A stretch of 64,000 nt of DNA from positions 682,001 to 746,000 of the forward strand of contig JAWSVM010000001.1 of assembly GCA_033851915.1 (NCBI GenBank), read 5' to 3'. The translations under genes were made by a program, and so were the position numbers. The stretch comes from UBA1672 sp033851915 (lineage in GTDB: Bacteria > Pseudomonadota > Alphaproteobacteria > Micavibrionales > Micavibrionaceae). Under the pieces are notes generated by a model. It was not told where the DNA came from and made no database searches. It saw nothing but the letters and a program-made list of their open reading frames with translations. The first letter of the stretch is position 1. The number at the start of each line of letters is the position of its first letter. Positions 44,516-52,866 of the stretch are shown here, in pieces.

Positions 44516-45340
44516 ATGGATATCATTATTAGTAATCTTCCTTTAATTAGCATGATGATTGCGGCAGGCATCGTTGGTGGAATACTTGCGGGGTTACTGG
44601 GTGTTGGTGGCGGAATTGTCATTGTACCGGTTCTGGAATTTGCCTTAGGGCTGGTGGGGGTTGATCCAAATATTCGAATGCATATTGCGGTGGCAACATC
44701 TTTGGCGACAATTATATTAACGTCTTTATCATCGTCACGCGCACACTATAAGAAGAAGGCCATTGATCTGTTGCTCGCTAAAAAATGGGGTGTTCCAATA
44801 TTTCTGGGGTCAGCCTTAGGAACTTGGATTGCTTCGCAATTGGATAGCGGGGTGTTGTCGGCAATATTTGGCATCATAGCTCTAATTGTTGCGATTAAGA
44901 TGATGTTACCTGCCAGAAAATATGCCGAGGCCAAGCAAGCCTCTGGAAATTCTTTCTTTTTGGCTGTGCCCACGTTAATAGGGGGATTGTCCAGCATGAT
45001 GGGAATAGGTGGTGGAACTTTGAGCGTGCCGGTGCTGACTATGTTACATCATCCTATTCATCGCGCTGTTGGTACGTCTGCTTTGTTTGGTTTGATTATC
45101 AGCATTCCTGCTACGGTTGGTTTTATGGTGAACGGTCAAGGTGTCGCGGGATTACCTTTCGGTAGTATAGGGTATGTTAATATCGTTGGTTTTATGATGA
45201 TATCCCCTTTAACTATGTTGACCGCGCCTTTTGGTGCTAAAATAGCGCATAAGTTAAGCCAAAGACATTTAAGTATTCTCTTTGGATTTTTTCTGTTTTT
45301 GGTGGCTGTGCGCATGATATATCGTGCCACTCTGGGGTGA
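44516..45340 (+). CDS. TSUP (TauE/SafE) family permease
   Basis: A 274-aa membrane protein with about eight TM segments and the paired family repeats GLLGVGGGIVIVPVLEFALG and MGIGGGTLSVPVLTMLHH. It probably exports a sulfur oxyanion or organosulfur anion. It differs clearly from the TSUP protein at 14686-15444. It is convergent with the GntR gene at 15 bases and preceded by the palindrome. Confidence 0.85.
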   Translation: MDIIISNLPLISMMIAAGIVGGILAGLLGVGGGIVIVPVLEFALGLVGVDPNIRMHIAVATSLATIILTSLSSSRAHYKKKAIDLLLAKKWGVPIFLGSALGTWIASQLDSGVLSAIFGIIALIVAIKMMLPARKYAEAKQASGNSFFLAVPTLIGGLSSMMGIGGGTLSVPVLTMLHHPIHRAVGTSALFGLIISIPATVGFMVNGQGVAGLPFGSIGYVNIVGFMMISPLTMLTAPFGAKIAHKLSQRHLSILFGFFLFLVAVRMIYRATLG

Positions 45341-45354
45341 TTGTTTAGGGGGTG

Positions 45355-46008
45355 TCATGATGCTTTTGAGTTTTGAAGATATTCCATAGCATTGATACTG
45401 GAATTGGTGACATGGTCGTGCATTGCACTAAATGCTTTGTTTTGATCCGAGGTTAGAATGGCATCCATTATTTTCTTATGCTCATTGTGTGATGCTTGCA
45501 TACGATCTTTGAGTGTAAAGAAGATGCTTCTTCTAAAGGGGGCTAATCGTTGCCAGAGGTTTGTTGCCATTTCTTGCAGGCTATCATTGTGGGATCCTTG
45601 GTATATGCAGCTATGGAATTCTTCATTGATGATGGAGTATTGTATTTCATCTTTTGAGGCTAAAGCTGTTTCAAATCGTAAGAAGATGCTTTCAAGCTGT
45701 TTACGTTCGAAGGCGGACATGCGTTGGGCGCTGAATTTGGTGCATAAGGCTTCCAGCTCAACCAGTGTTTCAAACATATCTGTTAGTTGATCTATATTTA
45801 AATCGACAACAGTGGCGCCTTTGCGCGGCGTTATTTCCACGAGGCCTGTTTTTGCCAAGAGCCTAAGTGCGTCCCTAACGGGAGAGCGGGAAACATTGAA
45901 TTTTTTCGTGATGAGGGCTTCTTCTATCTTTTGTCCCGGGCTTATTTGTCCTGCAATGATTTTTTCTGCAAGATACTGGCAAATTGTTTCTGAAATAGTT
46001 GAGCTCAT
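45355..46008 (-). CDS. GntR-family regulator with FCD domain
   Basis: A 217-aa regulator. The winged helix (about residues 5-70) has GQISPGQKIEEALITKKFNVSRSPVRDALRLL and the FCD ligand domain follows from about residue 80. Such regulators bind organic acids and short palindromes with TTGTATACAA-like cores. It is adjacent to a TSUP gene and a palindrome of that type, so it probably represses that locus. Confidence 0.88.
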   Translation of the reverse strand: MSSTISETICQYLAEKIIAGQISPGQKIEEALITKKFNVSRSPVRDALRLLAKTGLVEITPRKGATVVDLNIDQLTDMFETLVELEALCTKFSAQRMSAFERKQLESIFLRFETALASKDEIQYSIINEEFHSCIYQGSHNDSLQEMATNLWQRLAPFRRSIFFTLKDRMQASHNEHKKIMDAILTSDQNKAFSAMHDHVTNSSINAMEYLQNSKAS

Positions 46009-46137
46009 AGTGTCCTGATATTATATGGGGTGGCTATTATTCACAGTTCTTACAAGGTAATTGAAAGGGCTATTTGCTGTCTATATATTTTTTAAGCCTT
46101 AACAATAATACAATTTTATGATGCTCTTTATAAGAGT

Positions 46138-47970
46138 TTACGCGATGGCATCAAGAAAAACCTGACCGTATTTCTTGAGTTTTGATTGCCCGACACCGGG
46201 AACCACAGACATTTTTTCAAGTGTTGAAGGTCTGTTTTTGGCCATATCGATTAGTGTTTTATCATGGAATACAACGTAGGGCGGGATATTATTTTCCTTG
46301 GCGATTGATAGGCGTAGTGCTTTCAGTTCGGCGAACAGTTCCTGATCTTCTTCTCTATCCAGACTTATCGCAGGGTCTGCTTTTCTGGAACTTCTTGATG
46401 ATGACGTTGTTTTTGGCTCTAGGCGTAACTGTATATTTTCTTTGCTTTTTAGAAACGCCATGCCTTGTTCTGTGATTTTTAAGCCGCCATGTGCATCCAT
46501 ATCCACATAGAGAAAGTTACGCGCAACAATTTGCCTGATAAAGCTTTGCCATTCTTTTTGAGTGTGCTCTGTGCCGATGCCGTAAGTGCTTATAGTGTTA
46601 TGGCCGAAATTCTGGATGCGCTCATTATCCTTGCCCAGCAAGACATCAATGATATAGCCAGTGCCAAATCTTTGCTCTGTTCGGTAAACACAGGAAATCG
46701 CTTTTTGAACAGCTGTGGTTGCATCAAATGTTTTGGGTGGGTTGAGGCAAGTGTCGCAATTATTACACGGTTCACAATGGTCATCGAAATAACGTAACAG
46801 CACTTGTCGTCGGCATGTTGCTGTCTCGCAGAACCCCAGAAAAGCACTGAGTTTTTGGCGTTCTATACGTTTTTGCTCTTCACTGCTTTCAGAGGACTCA
46901 ATCATTTGTCGTTGCAGGACTAAATCCTGTAAACTATAGACCATCCATGCCATAGCGGGCAGACCATCGCGTCCTGCGCGTCCGGTTTCTTGGTAATATG
47001 CTTCGATGTTCTTGGGTAAATCAAGGTGCGCGACAAACCTGACATCGGGTTTGTTAATGCCCATACCAAAAGCAATGGTCGCTACGATGATTACATTTTC
47101 ATCTTTGATAAAACGTTCTTGATTGGCAGAGCGAACATTTTTGTCAAGGCGGGCATGATATGGCAGGGCGTTGTACCCTTGATTGGAGAGCCATGTTGCG
47201 GTTTCCTCGACTTTGCGGCGGGACAGGCAATAAACAATGCCGCTTTCACCTTCGGGTCTTGCTTTTAGGAACTGTAGAAGCTGTTGGCGTGGATTGTTCT
47301 TAATGGCAACATTATAGGTGATATTGGGTCTGTCAAAGCCTGAGACATAGATTTTTGGCAGATCCAAGCGATCAACAATGTCTTTGCGCGTTGGGGCATC
47401 GGCCGTTGCGGTGACGGCGATACAAGGCACGGTGGGGTAGCGTGTGCGCAGGATGGAAAGCTGTCTATATTCCTGTCTGAAATCATGCCCCCATTGAGAG
47501 ATACAATGCGCTTCATCAATTGCAAATAATGCGAGATCAATATGGTCTAAAATATCCAGAAAAGCATCATTCACTAGGCGTTCGGGCGCAACATAAACCA
47601 GATCAAGCCTGCCTGCCTGAAAGTCTTCCATAGCCTTGTGTAATTGCGCAGGCTCTAGAGCGGAGTGGATTGCCGCGGCTTTTACGCCAAGTTCTTTTAA
47701 CGCTGTCACCTGATCTTGCATTAAAGCGATCAAGGGAGAAACGATAATGCCTGTTCCTTTAAGGCACAGTGCAGGAATTTGATAACAGAGTGATTTCCCA
47801 CTGCCTGTTGGCATAAGAACGCAGCAGCTCTGGCCGGATATCACTGTATTGATAATATCTTCTTGTTCTGCACGAAAATTATCATAGCCAAATATAGATG
47901 ATAAGATATATGCGGGATCTATGGTGTTCTCTGTATGGTTATTTTCAGTCGTATCAATGACACTCACCAT
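46138..47970 (-). CDS. recQ: ATP-dependent DNA helicase RecQ
   Basis: A 610-aa protein with MPTGSGKSLCYQIPAL (Walker A), DEAHCISQWGHDFR, and a zinc site of four Cys in ATCRRQVLLRYF and CEPCNNCDTC, then a winged helix and a C-terminal HRDC domain. It unwinds 3'-5' in RecF-pathway recombination. The start is taken from the ATG at 47970. Confidence 0.95.
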   Translation of the reverse strand: MVSVIDTTENNHTENTIDPAYILSSIFGYDNFRAEQEDIINTVISGQSCCVLMPTGSGKSLCYQIPALCLKGTGIIVSPLIALMQDQVTALKELGVKAAAIHSALEPAQLHKAMEDFQAGRLDLVYVAPERLVNDAFLDILDHIDLALFAIDEAHCISQWGHDFRQEYRQLSILRTRYPTVPCIAVTATADAPTRKDIVDRLDLPKIYVSGFDRPNITYNVAIKNNPRQQLLQFLKARPEGESGIVYCLSRRKVEETATWLSNQGYNALPYHARLDKNVRSANQERFIKDENVIIVATIAFGMGINKPDVRFVAHLDLPKNIEAYYQETGRAGRDGLPAMAWMVYSLQDLVLQRQMIESSESSEEQKRIERQKLSAFLGFCETATCRRQVLLRYFDDHCEPCNNCDTCLNPPKTFDATTAVQKAISCVYRTEQRFGTGYIIDVLLGKDNERIQNFGHNTISTYGIGTEHTQKEWQSFIRQIVARNFLYVDMDAHGGLKITEQGMAFLKSKENIQLRLEPKTTSSSRSSRKADPAISLDREEDQELFAELKALRLSIAKENNIPPYVVFHDKTLIDMAKNRPSTLEKMSVVPGVGQSKLKKYGQVFLDAIA

Positions 47971-48064
47971 GATTTTAAAACGCTTTCATACTTTTGTTCT
48001 TTAAGTGCTGCTATCCTAGCAGGCCGCCGGCATTCGTCAATATTATGTGATGAATTATCATGTC

Positions 48065-48190
48065 GCACGTGTCATGGCTTTATTTTGATAAGTTTTTTGT
48101 TTCATCATGCTGTTTCTCTGTAAAGTAGCACAATGCAATCAATCGTAATGATTTTGTTTGTTGAATGTGTATAGAAAAGGTTGAAATAGA
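48065..48190 (+). repeat. Tandem leader repeat, copy 1
   Basis: Leader before the first 116-aa gene. It shares long stretches with 48604-48738 and 49203-49335, including TTATTTTGATAA, CTGTAAAGTA, AATCAATC and the AAGGTTGAAATA region that holds the RBS. Confidence 0.7.
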
Positions 48191-48541
48191 ATGGTTTCTT
48201 TTGAAAGAAAATCAAGTAATTGGGGTGTTATTAATGCTTCAACTGAGGAATGGGCGTCAATTAAGTCTTTGATAGAACATGTGAATCAACCGGAAATATT
48301 TGATAATTGTGAACTGGATGTGATGTCAGGTATGGATCATGAAGATTGGCAATTATGGGTTAAGAAATTTTCCACCTATGATGAGCCACCAAATCTGATA
48401 GCGCGTTCTGAATTACGTGTGATCTTTGCAACAGTAACCAGTGCAGAAGATGCAAAAGTGAAAGGTTTGTCTGATGATCATAAAGCGATTATTGAGGAGT
48501 TGCTGTGTCATAGTATGAGCGATGCGGTTGACTGTGGGTAA
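48191..48541 (+). CDS. Small acidic protein, copy 1 of a tandem family
   Basis: A 116-aa acidic protein starting MVSFERKSSNWGVIN. It is nearly identical to the 116-aa protein at 49336-49686, so both are under selection or very recent duplicates. No signal, TM segment or known family. The layout of small gene before a large gene recalls chaperone or immunity genes, which is inference. A stub of the large gene seems to follow it. Confidence 0.7.
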   Translation: MVSFERKSSNWGVINASTEEWASIKSLIEHVNQPEIFDNCELDVMSGMDHEDWQLWVKKFSTYDEPPNLIARSELRVIFATVTSAEDAKVKGLSDDHKAIIEELLCHSMSDAVDCG

Positions 48542-48603
48542 GGTTTAAGGGAGGGGGGAGTGGAAATTTCAACGGATCTTTCTGGTGTGATACAGGGTGT
48601 GCT
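48542..48603 (+). pseudogene. Probable stub of the 567-aa gene after copy 1
   Basis: The bases after the copy 1 stop match the stretch after copy 3 (TAAGGTTTAAGGGAGG against TAAGGTTTAAGGAGG), then a segment CTGGTGTGATACAGGGTGT resembles the 5' part of the 567-aa gene (49829 onward). The rest of that gene is missing and leader copy 2 follows. Confidence 0.45.
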
Positions 48604-48738
48604 GTACGTGTTATGGTTTTATTTTGATAAATTTCTTGCTTCATCGCGCTGTTTTTTTTGTAAAGTAATGTGAAATGTACGGTAATCAATCATAATGATT
48701 GTGTTTGCTGAAAGTGCATAGAATGAGGTTGAAGTATA
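48604..48738 (+). repeat. Tandem leader repeat, copy 2
   Basis: Leader before the decayed gene; closest to copy 3 (49203-49335), with TGAAATG, GGTAATCAATCATAATGATTG and GCTGAAAGTGCATAGAA shared. Confidence 0.7.
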
Positions 48739-49206
48739 ATTATTTTGTTTTGTAAGAAGTTGCTGTTGGTAATGCTTTTTCTTATGATGTAAATTTTTTA
48801 TAAAGCAGCTTAAATAATATTAGGGTTTGTATAAGTCGTCGATTTTAAAAAGAAAACAAGTTTATTTGCTGATTTTCAGGTGTCTCAAGAAGAATGGGAT
48901 ATTGTGCGGTTGGTTATGGATGCCGTTTCTAAGCCTGAAATCTATAATGGTTCTGACCTTGAGCAATGTAGCGGACAAAGCTTGCCGCGAGAAACGATTG
49001 AAAATTTGGCCGCACGGTTTCAAGTGCAAGAAGAGCCGCCTGTTCGGCTAGGGAAAAGCGACGTGCAAACGCTGCTTGCCGTGTTTCAGAACTTAACAGA
49101 TTCCAGAGTGGATTTATCGTCGGTAGGTGATAATGAAAAAGCCTATATAATTGAGAATAAGATGATGGATTATAGCGTCGCACATATATTTGAAGACGCG
49201 CCGTAG
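48739..49206 (+). pseudogene. Small acidic protein, copy 2, decayed 5' end
   Basis: The position of the start codon is ATT in place of ATG, and in-frame stops (first TAA at 48790-48792) interrupt the 5' part. From 48880 (GTG TCT CAA GAA GAA TGG) an open frame of 108 aa continues in the same frame and aligns with the family (EEWDIVRLVMDAVSKPEIY against EEWASIKSLIEHVNQPEIF). It has no clear RBS. It may be dead or expressed as a shortened variant. Confidence 0.6.
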
Positions 49207-49335
49207 GTATTATGATTTTATTTTGATAAAATTCTTGCTTCATCGCGCTGTTTTTCTGTAAAGTAGTGTGAAATGCACAGTAATCAATCATAATGATTGT
49301 GTTTGCTGAAAGTGCATAGAAGAGGTTGAAATATA
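49203..49335 (+). repeat. Tandem leader repeat, copy 3
   Basis: Leader before the intact gene pair, most similar to copy 2. It ends in GAGGTTGAAATATA immediately before the ATG at 49336. Confidence 0.7.
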
Positions 49336-49686
49336 ATGGTTTCTTTTGAAAAGAAAGTACATGATTGGGGTGTTATTAATGCTTCAACTGAGGAATGGGC
49401 GTCAATTAAATCGTTGATAGAACATGTGAACCAACCGGAAATATTTGATAGCTGTGAGCTGGATGTGATGTCAGGTCTGGATCATGAGGATTGGGAAGCG
49501 TGGGTTAATAAATTCTCTACCTATGACGAACCACCAAATTTGATAGCGCGTTCTGAATTACGTGTGATCTTTGCAACAGTAACGAATGCAGAAGATGCAA
49601 AAGTGAAAGGCTTGTCTGATAATCATAAAGCGATTATCGAGGAGTTACAGAATCATTGTATTAGTGAGGCTGTTGAATGTGGGTAA
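49336..49686 (+). CDS. Small acidic protein, copy 3 of a tandem family
   Basis: A 116-aa protein, MVSFEKKVHDWGVIN at the start, nearly identical to copy 1 with a few substitutions (mainly near residues 7-10 and the C-terminus). It lies 21 bases before the 567-aa gene, so the two form an operon. The function is unknown; an immunity or chaperone role for the larger product is a hypothesis. Confidence 0.7.
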   Translation: MVSFEKKVHDWGVINASTEEWASIKSLIEHVNQPEIFDSCELDVMSGLDHEDWEAWVNKFSTYDEPPNLIARSELRVIFATVTNAEDAKVKGLSDNHKAIIEELQNHCISEAVECG

Positions 49687-49707
49687 GGTTTAAGGAGGAG
49701 TGGGAAA

Positions 49708-51411
49708 ATGTCAGCTAATGATGTCATTGCTTCGGTTGCGAATGGGCATGCTTATGCGGATCATGTCGGAGAATTCTCAGACCCTAAATTGGGGACAGCA
49801 ATTTCGGTAGACTCTCCGAAAGGCCTTGCTGGTGTGATGCAGGATGTTATGAATGATCCTGCGACAAGGTCTGTAAGTAATGTGGATGGTTCCGTTGTTC
49901 ATATTATGAACAAGCCGAGAAATATCATTATTACTTTAAGTGATAGTGCGAATCCGGCTAAATCTGGTGCGGGTACTGTTTATCGTCCGACTAGTGAAAT
50001 AGGAAATAAGTTTCAAAAATTATCCAATGATTTAGGTGATGATAGGGTGAGAAGCCAGAGTATTCAAGAAGTGAATGCAATGGTTGATAAGTATGATCAA
50101 TCTGATTTGCGCCAAACAACAAGAACTCATATGGCAAAGGCAGATACCACGGCCGTTACGCAGCACCTTAATCAGAATATGCAACAAAAAGGCTTGATTG
50201 TAGCGAATGCAGGTGTGCTTGATCAGCGCATCGCCACAGAGGTTAATGCACAAAAACTAGAGACACAGGCTAATCAAGGAAAAGCAGAATTGCGTGGTGA
50301 AATAGAGCGTGCCGCGAATAACTCGAATTCTATTGTTGATGTTGCAGCAGACGGGAAATCAGCCGTCATAATGGATACTGATGGTAATGTGTTTGAGGTT
50401 AGTGCAAACAAAGATGGAACGATGTCTGCTAAGGCTGACTTTGCAGATGGTAGGCCGAATGTTGATGTAGAGTTATCACAACGTCAAACATCAAAGTTTA
50501 TGAAAGCAGTTCCTAATCTTAAAGGACCTATGGGTCAACTTTTGACACCAATTATAGTGGGGGGTGTTGCGCTCGCAACTGGGGCATCTCCAGCGGAGGC
50601 GGGCGAAGCTGCTGTTGATTCCATTGCAAAGAATACTGTGGATGCTGTTGAGGAAGATAGCAATGTCGTGGTGGGCGTTGCAAAAGATGCTGCGGCCTTT
50701 GTTGCGCCGAAAACGGTGGACGCCGTTAATAATGATGCCTCTGGATTAGCAATAGCTGGTGCTTTGGTCGAGGATGTTTTGGTCGGTGGTGCGTGTGCTG
50801 TTGTTGGTGCTGTCACTGGTGTTGCTGCTGGTGCTGCGACGACGGTAACTGTTGCTGGTGCACCTTTGGCACCCGCTGCTGCGGTGGCTGGTGGTATCGG
50901 TGGGTGTGTTGTTGCTTCGGAAGTTATGGAAGGCGTGATTGATAGTGTTAAGTCAAAAGTAGAAACTGTAGTGAAATACGCACCGATTGTTGCGGATGCT
51001 GCCGGAGAAGTGATTGATGCTGCTGTGGAAAAGGCCGAGAAGGCTATTGATAGTGTTGTCGATTATTTCAGTGGTGATGACAATGAAAATCCCCCTCTGG
51101 ATGATGTGAAGGCCGTTCTGCCGACAGAGGTAACAGAAGGTATGCAGCCGGAAATTCAGGCAATGGTAGAGGTGCAAGCGTCCGATGCGTTGTTGACCGA
51201 TGTTGTGCAGGATTTAAAAGAGCAGGGAAGCTCGGAATTTGTCGTATCACAACTTGAAGATCGTAAAGTTGAGATGGGTCATGAAATTACCGCTGATTTA
51301 ACTGCAAAAGCGGAAGAGGCAGAGCGCCTTCGTATGCAGCAAGAGCAATTACTCGCACAACAGGCTTCGGGGCAACAATTCTCTCCTCAGGAGTATAGAG
51401 CGGGTTTGTAG
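49708..51411 (+). CDS. Large Ala/Val-rich protein with hydrophobic hairpin, unknown function
   Basis: A 567-aa protein. Residues 1-260 are polar, with VIMDTDGNVFEVSANKDGTM near 230. Around 275-415 there is a run of Ala/Val/Gly, including LLTPIIVGGVALATGAS and a long hydrophobic hairpin GGACAVVGAVTGVAAGAATT to GGIGGCVVASEVMEG. The C-terminal 130 residues are acidic and coiled, ending QQASGQQFSPQEYRAGL. No signal peptide. AAGGAGGAGTGG precedes the ATG. A membrane-inserting effector is one reading; an assembly or storage protein is another. Confidence 0.65.
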   Translation: MSANDVIASVANGHAYADHVGEFSDPKLGTAISVDSPKGLAGVMQDVMNDPATRSVSNVDGSVVHIMNKPRNIIITLSDSANPAKSGAGTVYRPTSEIGNKFQKLSNDLGDDRVRSQSIQEVNAMVDKYDQSDLRQTTRTHMAKADTTAVTQHLNQNMQQKGLIVANAGVLDQRIATEVNAQKLETQANQGKAELRGEIERAANNSNSIVDVAADGKSAVIMDTDGNVFEVSANKDGTMSAKADFADGRPNVDVELSQRQTSKFMKAVPNLKGPMGQLLTPIIVGGVALATGASPAEAGEAAVDSIAKNTVDAVEEDSNVVVGVAKDAAAFVAPKTVDAVNNDASGLAIAGALVEDVLVGGACAVVGAVTGVAAGAATTVTVAGAPLAPAAAVAGGIGGCVVASEVMEGVIDSVKSKVETVVKYAPIVADAAGEVIDAAVEKAEKAIDSVVDYFSGDDNENPPLDDVKAVLPTEVTEGMQPEIQAMVEVQASDALLTDVVQDLKEQGSSEFVVSQLEDRKVEMGHEITADLTAKAEEAERLRMQQEQLLAQQASGQQFSPQEYRAGL

Positions 51412-51585
51412 TGCTGATATGCTCGTTTTTAGCCTAATTCTGTGTGATAAATTACAAACAAACATTTAATTTTGCATTGCAGCATAGTTAAGTGTTTCCC
51501 CCCTATAGGGTTTTTGATACCATTACGCCTAGCTTATCTCGTGTAACACTCGTTTCATTTGTATTCATAGCAGGGGGCCTAATCC

Positions 51586-52845
51586 ATGAAGACCATAACA
51601 ACAAAAAGAATTATTTTGAGCGCAAGCGTTTCAGTGATCGCCTGCATGGGATCATATACGGCGCATGCCGCTGGGTTTTACATTCAGGAGCAATCTGTAT
51701 CCGGTCTTGGAAATGCCTATGCCGGACAAGTCGCGACACCGCGTGATGCCAGCATTGTTTATTACAATCCAGCAGGTATGACAAAATTGAGTGGTAGCCA
51801 TGTTTATGCGGGAACGCACATTCTTGCACCTTCTGCTAATTTGAAAGATACAGGATCCTCCGCGGCCTTTGGTGGGGCAACAGGCGGTAAAGGCGGTAAC
51901 CCTTATTCTGTGACACCAATTCCAAATCTTCATATATCACATGAGGTTGTTGAAAATACATTCTGGTTAGGTCTGTCTGTTTCTGCACCTTTTGGGCTTT
52001 CTAATGAATATAATGAGGGCTGGTTCGGACGTTTCGATTCAACGGAAACCGCGCTGCAGACAATTGATTTTCAGCCCAGTTTTGCTGTGAGAGTGAATGA
52101 TAAACTTTCCGTTGGTGGTGGCATGAACATTCAACATGCTGATGTTGATATCAAGAAGGTCATTAACCAAGGGGCAGGCGAAAGAAACAGCACTCTTGAA
52201 GGGGACACCACAACATTTGGCTTCAATGTTGGTGTGCTGTATGAGCCAATAGAGGGAACAACGCTGGGTGCACATTATCGCTCCGGCATACATCATCATG
52301 TCGATGGTAATGTTGTAATCGATAATAACGGCACAGTGACAAGCAGTACGGTGGCCAGCGCGGAACTTAATTTGCCGGAGATTATTCAGCTTGGTGTGAA
52401 CCATAAAGTGAATGACAGGTTAAGTCTTCAGGCGGGCGCAACGTGGTTCGGTTGGAACAGCTTTGAAGAGATTCGTGTTTTGAATGCTGCGGGTGGGCTT
52501 ATCGCCAATACCACGCAGAACTATCAGACAACATGGGCTTTTGCAGTTGGTGGGGAATATTTGTTGAATGACGAATGGACATTGCGCGCAGGTTACCAAT
52601 TTGATGAAACACCAACGACAGATGAATATAGAACAACTCTGACACCTGATGGTGATCGTCATTGGGTTTCAGCGGGGGCGACTTATAAATATAATGATAA
52701 AATTGATATTGATCTGGCCGCAACCTATGTTGATATTGCCTCAGAGAAGATAGATGTTGCCAGAAACGCTGGGTTTGCCACTGTTAAAGCTGATACAGGC
52801 GGGCATGTTGCGATCTTTTCGCTTGGTGTGAATTACAAGTTCTAG
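51586..52845 (+). CDS. Outer-membrane transport protein, OmpP1/FadL/TodX family
   Basis: A 419-aa beta-barrel with a signal peptide ending near AHA-AGFYIQEQSVSGLGNAYAG, the FadL N-terminal signature, and the barrel ending in NYKF with terminal aromatic. It imports hydrophobic compounds such as long-chain fatty acids. It would depend on the BAM pathway and on a periplasmic chaperone such as the SurA-like protein at 35664-36617. It converges with the GGDEF/EAL gene. Confidence 0.92.
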   Translation: MKTITTKRIILSASVSVIACMGSYTAHAAGFYIQEQSVSGLGNAYAGQVATPRDASIVYYNPAGMTKLSGSHVYAGTHILAPSANLKDTGSSAAFGGATGGKGGNPYSVTPIPNLHISHEVVENTFWLGLSVSAPFGLSNEYNEGWFGRFDSTETALQTIDFQPSFAVRVNDKLSVGGGMNIQHADVDIKKVINQGAGERNSTLEGDTTTFGFNVGVLYEPIEGTTLGAHYRSGIHHHVDGNVVIDNNGTVTSSTVASAELNLPEIIQLGVNHKVNDRLSLQAGATWFGWNSFEEIRVLNAAGGLIANTTQNYQTTWAFAVGGEYLLNDEWTLRAGYQFDETPTTDEYRTTLTPDGDRHWVSAGATYKYNDKIDIDLAATYVDIASEKIDVARNAGFATVKADTGGHVAIFSLGVNYKF

Positions 52846-52866
52846 ATATTTTTGTTTAAACTGTAG

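Noticed and set aside
51492..51746. Plus-strand frame of 84 codons before fadL
   Set aside because: It overlaps the fadL signal-peptide region in another frame and shows no domain or RBS.
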